A DNA stretch of 9,780 nucleotides. It comes from JAQXGO01 sp045592445. Lineage in GTDB: Bacteria > Bacillota > Clostridia > UMGS1883 > UMGS1540. This document shows, piece by piece, positions 7,408 through 9,780 of the stretch (positions are counted from its first letter, which is position 1; every line of letters begins with the position of its first letter). The DNA is taken from positions 1 through 9,780 of the forward strand of contig JAZNUV010000017.1 in the NCBI GenBank assembly GCA_045592445.1. Reading direction: 5' to 3'. A program made the position numbers and the translations under genes. Under the pieces are notes generated by a model. It saw only the letters and a program-made list of their open reading frames with translations, did not search any database and was not told the origin of the DNA.

Positions 7408-8355
7408 ATGTTATATATAGAAAGTCCTTCCAATGACCCATATTTTAACCTGGCATTAGAAGAATATTTGCTTTTGAATAAGCAAGACGAAATCTTTATG
7501 CTTTGGCAAAACAAAAGCGCCATCATAGTCGGGAAAAATCAAAATACAATGGCGGAGATTGATTATGCATATGTGACGGAACATAACATTCCTGTTGTTC
7601 GCCGTCTTACGGGCGGGGGCGCCGTCTATCATGATATGGGGAATTTAAATTTCTCCTATATTGTAAACCGCGATACATATGGTGATTATATTGGTTTTAC
7701 CAAAGTACTCCGTGATTACCTGGCAACACTTGGCCTGTCTGCAGAAGTCTCAGGCAGGAACGATGTTCTCATGAACGGCAAAAAAATTTCGGGAAATGCA
7801 CAATGCGTCAGTCACGGAAGAATGTTACACCACGGTTGCATTCTTTTGGGGGCAGATATGACCCATTTAGCGCATGCGCTTTGTCCTGATGAAAGCAAAA
7901 TTCAATCAAAGGGAATACGATCAGTTAAAAGCCGCGTGGTAAATATTTCAGATTTTATTCCGATTACGACGGATGAATTTTATAAAGGTTTCGCAGATTT
8001 TGCAATAGATGAGATGAAGTTAGTCCTTTATATACTCAAGGATTTCGACCTTCAAGCAGTAGAAACGTTAAAAAATGAAAAGTATTCTACGTTTTCCTGG
8101 AATTATGGCTATTCACCCAAATATGCATTTCACACAAAACAAAGATTTTCGGGTGGCGGGATAGAAGTCTTTTTGGATATTCAAGACGGTGTGATACGCG
8201 ATGCAAAAATTTACGGGGATTTTTTGGCAGATGGCGATACACTTGCAAAGCTTCTATGCGGCATACCGCATAGCGCTGAATCAATCAAAAATGCCATATG
8301 CGGATTTAAACTCGATACAATTACGGAAACAGAACTTTTATCTTGTCTTATATAA
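7408..8355 (+). CDS. lplA: Lipoate-protein ligase (LplA)
   Basis: LplA activates free lipoate with ATP to lipoyl-AMP and transfers it to a lysine of lipoyl domains such as glycine-cleavage H protein or 2-oxoacid dehydrogenase E2. The 315 residues contain the lipoate-binding RRLTGGGAVYHDMGNLNFS (65-83), the catalytic Lys126 in NGKKISGNAQ, HHGCILLGAD (141-150) and the RSVKSRVVNIS segment. The C-terminal accessory domain is present (SWNYGYSP, FSGGGIEVFLDI, KIYGDFLADGD), so this is a complete ligase. The ATG at 7408 is one base after the coaD stop, with GGGAAG at 7395-7400 as ribosome binding site. An in-frame ATG-less extension to 7351 would overlap coaD and lacks family similarity. It is the last gene of the run. 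It implies the cell can use scavenged lipoate. Confidence 0.96.
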   Translation: MLYIESPSNDPYFNLALEEYLLLNKQDEIFMLWQNKSAIIVGKNQNTMAEIDYAYVTEHNIPVVRRLTGGGAVYHDMGNLNFSYIVNRDTYGDYIGFTKVLRDYLATLGLSAEVSGRNDVLMNGKKISGNAQCVSHGRMLHHGCILLGADMTHLAHALCPDESKIQSKGIRSVKSRVVNISDFIPITTDEFYKGFADFAIDEMKLVLYILKDFDLQAVETLKNEKYSTFSWNYGYSPKYAFHTKQRFSGGGIEVFLDIQDGVIRDAKIYGDFLADGDTLAKLLCGIPHSAESIKNAICGFKLDTITETELLSCLI

Positions 8356-8359
8356 AAAT

Positions 8360-8391
8360 AAACGCTTGCTAGGATTAGCAAGCGTTTTACT
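8360..8391. terminator. Bidirectional terminator between lplA and leuB remnant
   Basis: A perfect 12-bp inverted repeat (8360-8371 with 8376-8387), GGAT loop, arm AAACGCTTGCTA. On the plus strand it is followed by TTTTACTTTT, and on the minus strand by TTTATTTTTATA. It lies 4 bp after the lplA stop and 5 bp from the stop of the convergent leuB, so it can end both transcripts. Confidence 0.92.
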
Positions 8392-8392
8392 T

Positions 8393-9112
8393 TTACATAT
8401 TTTCTACAATAATTGTTGCACACTGTTTTGTGCCGACTTCGATGCATTGCGGTGTTAGAATATCTGCTGTTCGATAGCCGTCGTCTAAAAACTTTGCGAC
8501 GGCATTTTCAATGCAATCGGCTTCCTTTTCCATGGCAAAGCTTTGGCGTAGCATCATGGCGGCAGATAAAATCGTGCCGATTGGATTTGCTATATCCTGC
8601 CCTGCAATTGAAGGGGCGGAGCCATGAATTGGTTCGTATAGACCGCAATTTGTGTCGCCGAGCGAGGAGGAAGGAATCATACCGATAGAGCCTGTGAGCA
8701 TAGAAGCCTCATCTGACAAAATATCGCCAAACATATTTTCTGTTACAATTACATCAAATTGAGACGGGTCTTTTAAAAGCTGCATTGCACAGTTATCAAC
8801 AAGCATATCCGTTATGGTTACGTCAGGGTAATCAACAGATAAGCGGTGCATCACTTTTTTCCATAAACGACTCGTATCTAAAACATTGCTTTTCTCAACA
8901 GAGCAAAGCTTTTTCTTTCTTTTTTGTGCAATTTTAAAAGCAATTTTACCAATTTTCTCAATTTCTGTTTCGCTATATTCCATAACATCTATTGCTTTTA
9001 AAACACCATTTTCGCTTTCAGTGTTGTGTGTGCCAAAATATATACCGCCGCATAATTCGCGTAAAATTAAAAAATCAACACCTTTATCCACAATGGGAGC
9101 TTGAAGCGGAGA
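8393..9112 (-). pseudogene. leuB: 3-isopropylmalate dehydrogenase, 5'-truncated remnant
   Basis: LeuB oxidatively decarboxylates 3-isopropylmalate with NAD in leucine synthesis. The visible frame carries the last ~240 residues of a protein that is normally about 355: SPLQAPIVDKGVDFLILREL, CGGIYFGT (usually TGGIYFG), VEKSNVLDTSRLW, DNCAMQLL, the metal-binding ENMFGDILSDEAS, YEPIHGSAPSIAGQ and the NAD-loop region DIANPIGTILSAAMMLR. There are no stops or frameshifts within it. Similarity stops abruptly near 9112, and an in-frame TGA follows at 9148-9146. The remaining ~115 N-terminal residues are missing in every frame upstream, where the tRNA-Gln promoter region begins. A GTG at 9091 would give 232 residues but has no ribosome binding site, and the product would lack part of the fold. 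I therefore call it a remnant, probably recent. leuA, leuC and leuD, usual upstream partners, are not seen. Confidence 0.82.
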
Positions 9113-9216
9113 GAACGTAAATCTGTAAATAAAAAAGTTGTTTTTTCAATTAAGACAGCGCTTGGAAATAAAATTTTTATTGCCCGGGAAACGATGAAAA
9201 ATTTTTTAAAAAAGGC

Positions 9217-9246
9217 TTGACAAAGATATTCTTTTTATAGTATAAT
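9217..9246 (+). promoter_or_regulatory. Strong promoter of the tRNA-Gln gene
   Basis: Consensus TTGACA (9217-9222) and TATAAT (9241-9246) boxes, 18-bp spacer. The start site would be near 9253, about 12 bases before the mature tRNA, as is usual for a monocistronic stable RNA. Confidence 0.88.
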
Positions 9247-9264
9247 AAAAAATGTTGAAAACAT

Positions 9265-9338
9265 TGCGGGATTGTGTAAAGGTAGCACGAGTGACTCTGA
9301 CTCACTTTGTATGGGTTCGAATCCTATTCCCGCAGCCA
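9265..9338 (+). tRNA. tRNA-Gln (anticodon CUG)
   Basis: The cloverleaf folds completely. Acceptor TGCGGGA (9265-9271) pairs with TCCCGCA (9328-9334), with the weak U1-A72 pair typical of tRNA-Gln, followed by discriminator G and an encoded CCA. D stem GTG/CAC (9274-9276, 9286-9288) has GG in its loop. Anticodon stem AGTGA/TCACT (9290-9294, 9302-9306) holds the loop CTCTGAC with anticodon CTG at 9297-9299, reading CAG. T arm ATGGG/CCTAT encloses TTCGAAT. CUG is the second, less universal Gln isoacceptor, so a UUG tRNA should exist elsewhere. It stands alone under its own promoter. Confidence 0.95.
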
Positions 9339-9347
9339 ATAAATATC

Positions 9348-9377
9348 CCCCCCGTGTAACGGGGGGTGTTTCATTTT
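9348..9377 (+). terminator. Probable terminator of tRNA-Gln
   Basis: CCCCCCGT (9348-9355) and ACGGGGGG (9359-9366) form an 8-bp GC-rich stem with a GTA loop, ten bases after the CCA. The T tract behind it (TGTTTCATTTT) is imperfect. A second hairpin with a clean T tract at 9403-9422 could act as backup. It is also possible that this hairpin belongs to the neighbouring IS element. Confidence 0.6.
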
Positions 9378-9378
9378 C

Positions 9379-9435
9379 GGGCAAAGCCCTAATACTACTG
9401 GCAACGCACAAGTGCGTTTTTTATTGGCCTGCCAG
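9379..9435. repeat. Hairpin cluster at the end of an IS200/IS605-type element
   Basis: GGGC-AAA-GCCC (9379-9389) is followed by a nested structure: outer arms CTGGCA (9398-9403) and TGCCAG (9430-9435) enclose AACGCAC-AA-GTGCGTT (9403-9418) with T's after it. Elements of this family end in subterminal hairpins that the transposase recognises instead of inverted repeats. The position, just past the transposase stop codon, fits the element's right end, and the inner hairpin can also terminate plus-strand transcription. The exact cleavage site cannot be read from one copy. Confidence 0.5.
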
Positions 9436-9446
9436 CCACGCATCTG

Positions 9447-9780
9447 TTACTTGTTACCCATAAATGGGTCCCGCGGGTCAAACATCGCAAGTTGGTCTGT
9501 TTCTTTATCTCTTGACAGTTGCTCTGCTATGTATGTTTTTATTGCTTTTGTGTTTTTCCCCGCGGTATCTACATAGTATCCCTTACACCAAAATTCACGG
9601 TTTCGGTATGCAAACTTCATATTCCCCCACCTTTGAAATATCAATAAGGCACTTTTTCCTTTCAAATACCCCATGAAACCCGAGACGCTCATTTTGGGCG
9701 GGATACTTACTAGCATATGGATATGGTCTGGGCATACTTCCCCTTCTATTATTTCCACACCCTTCCATTGGCATAGTTGT
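9447..9780 (-). CDS. tnpA: IS200/IS605-family transposase TnpA (N-terminus outside window)
   Basis: TnpA is a small HUH single-strand transposase that cuts and rejoins the element's hairpin ends through a tyrosine-DNA bond. The frame is open to the window edge and ends in TAA at 9449-9447. The visible 110 residues begin with LCQWKGVEIIEGEVCPDHIH and hold the HUH pair (DHIHM, codons at about 9725 and 9719), IPPKMSVSGFMGYLKGKSA, the REFWCKGYYVDTAGKN block and the catalytic Y-x3-Q (YIAEQ), comparable to Tyr127 and Gln131 of IS608 TnpA. The C-terminal DPFMGNK is the usual ending. All catalytic residues in the visible part are present, so the enzyme may be active. About 40 N-terminal residues are missing from view. 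A GTG at 9758 is internal, not the start. Confidence 0.93.
   Translation of the reverse strand, partial: QLCQWKGVEIIEGEVCPDHIHMLVSIPPKMSVSGFMGYLKGKSALLIFQRWGNMKFAYRNREFWCKGYYVDTAGKNTKAIKTYIAEQLSRDKETDQLAMFDPRDPFMGNK

Larger units (their letters stand above)
9379..9780 (-). mobile_element. IS200/IS605-family insertion sequence (right-end part only)
   Basis: It comprises the 3' half of a Y1 transposase gene and the hairpin cluster behind it. The left end and the first part of the transposase lie beyond the window. The inner limit is approximate, somewhere between the tRNA (9338) and about 9400. No accessory tnpB is visible on this side. Confidence 0.7.

Noticed and set aside
9113..9216. Possible frameshifted N-terminus of leuB
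   Set aside because: All three minus-strand frames were read through this stretch and none resembles the LeuB segment expected before SPL; truncation explains it better than a frameshift.
9272..9463. 63-codon plus-strand frame across the tRNA and hairpin region
   Set aside because: It covers the tRNA-Gln gene and structured noncoding DNA; no protein motif or ribosome binding site.
1..9780. CRISPR array, phage genes or a defence system
   Set aside because: No regularly spaced direct repeats, and every substantial gene belongs to metabolism, envelope, translation or an IS element.

Overview
The window looks like chromosomal DNA of a low-GC, Gram-positive anaerobe of the Clostridia type. The evidence is the AT-rich base use, strong AGGAGG-like ribosome binding sites, UUG and GUG starts, sigma-A promoters, U-tract terminators, a multi-S1-domain RpsA homologue, a MurA/YycJ pair and an IS200-type transposase. 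Species cannot be assigned from the sequence.

Layout. (1) 1-974: the 3' part of a gene for an S1-repeat RNA-binding protein (RpsA-like, possibly the tail of an IspH-S1 fusion), closed by a clear terminator. (2) 1014-8391: a consensus promoter and short leader, then seven same-strand genes with no strong internal terminator: murA, a YycJ/WalJ-type metallo-beta-lactamase-fold hydrolase, an unrecognised membrane-anchored protein, a 651-residue class II aldolase/short-chain dehydrogenase fusion, a PHP-domain protein, coaD and lplA. The run ends at a 12-bp-stem terminator that also serves the convergent gene. (3) 8393-9112, minus strand: the C-terminal two thirds of leuB, cut off at its 5' side. 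(4) 9217-9376: a near-perfect promoter, tRNA-Gln(CUG) and a GC-rich hairpin. (5) 9379-9780, minus strand: the 3' half of an IS200/IS605-family element with hairpins at its end; the rest lies outside the window.

How the genes fit together. MurA makes the first committed peptidoglycan intermediate, and YycJ homologues belong to the cell-wall WalRK locus in other Firmicutes, so the start of the run has an envelope theme. CoaD (coenzyme A) and LplA (lipoate attachment) are cofactor genes. Between them the aldolase-dehydrogenase fusion and the PHP protein are 13 bp apart and probably act together on a phosphorylated sugar or polyol. The substrate is unknown. This pair is the best candidate in the window for undescribed biology, although each domain belongs to a known superfamily.

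The right end has been rearranged: a beheaded leuB, a tRNA gene and an insertion sequence lie within 700 bp.
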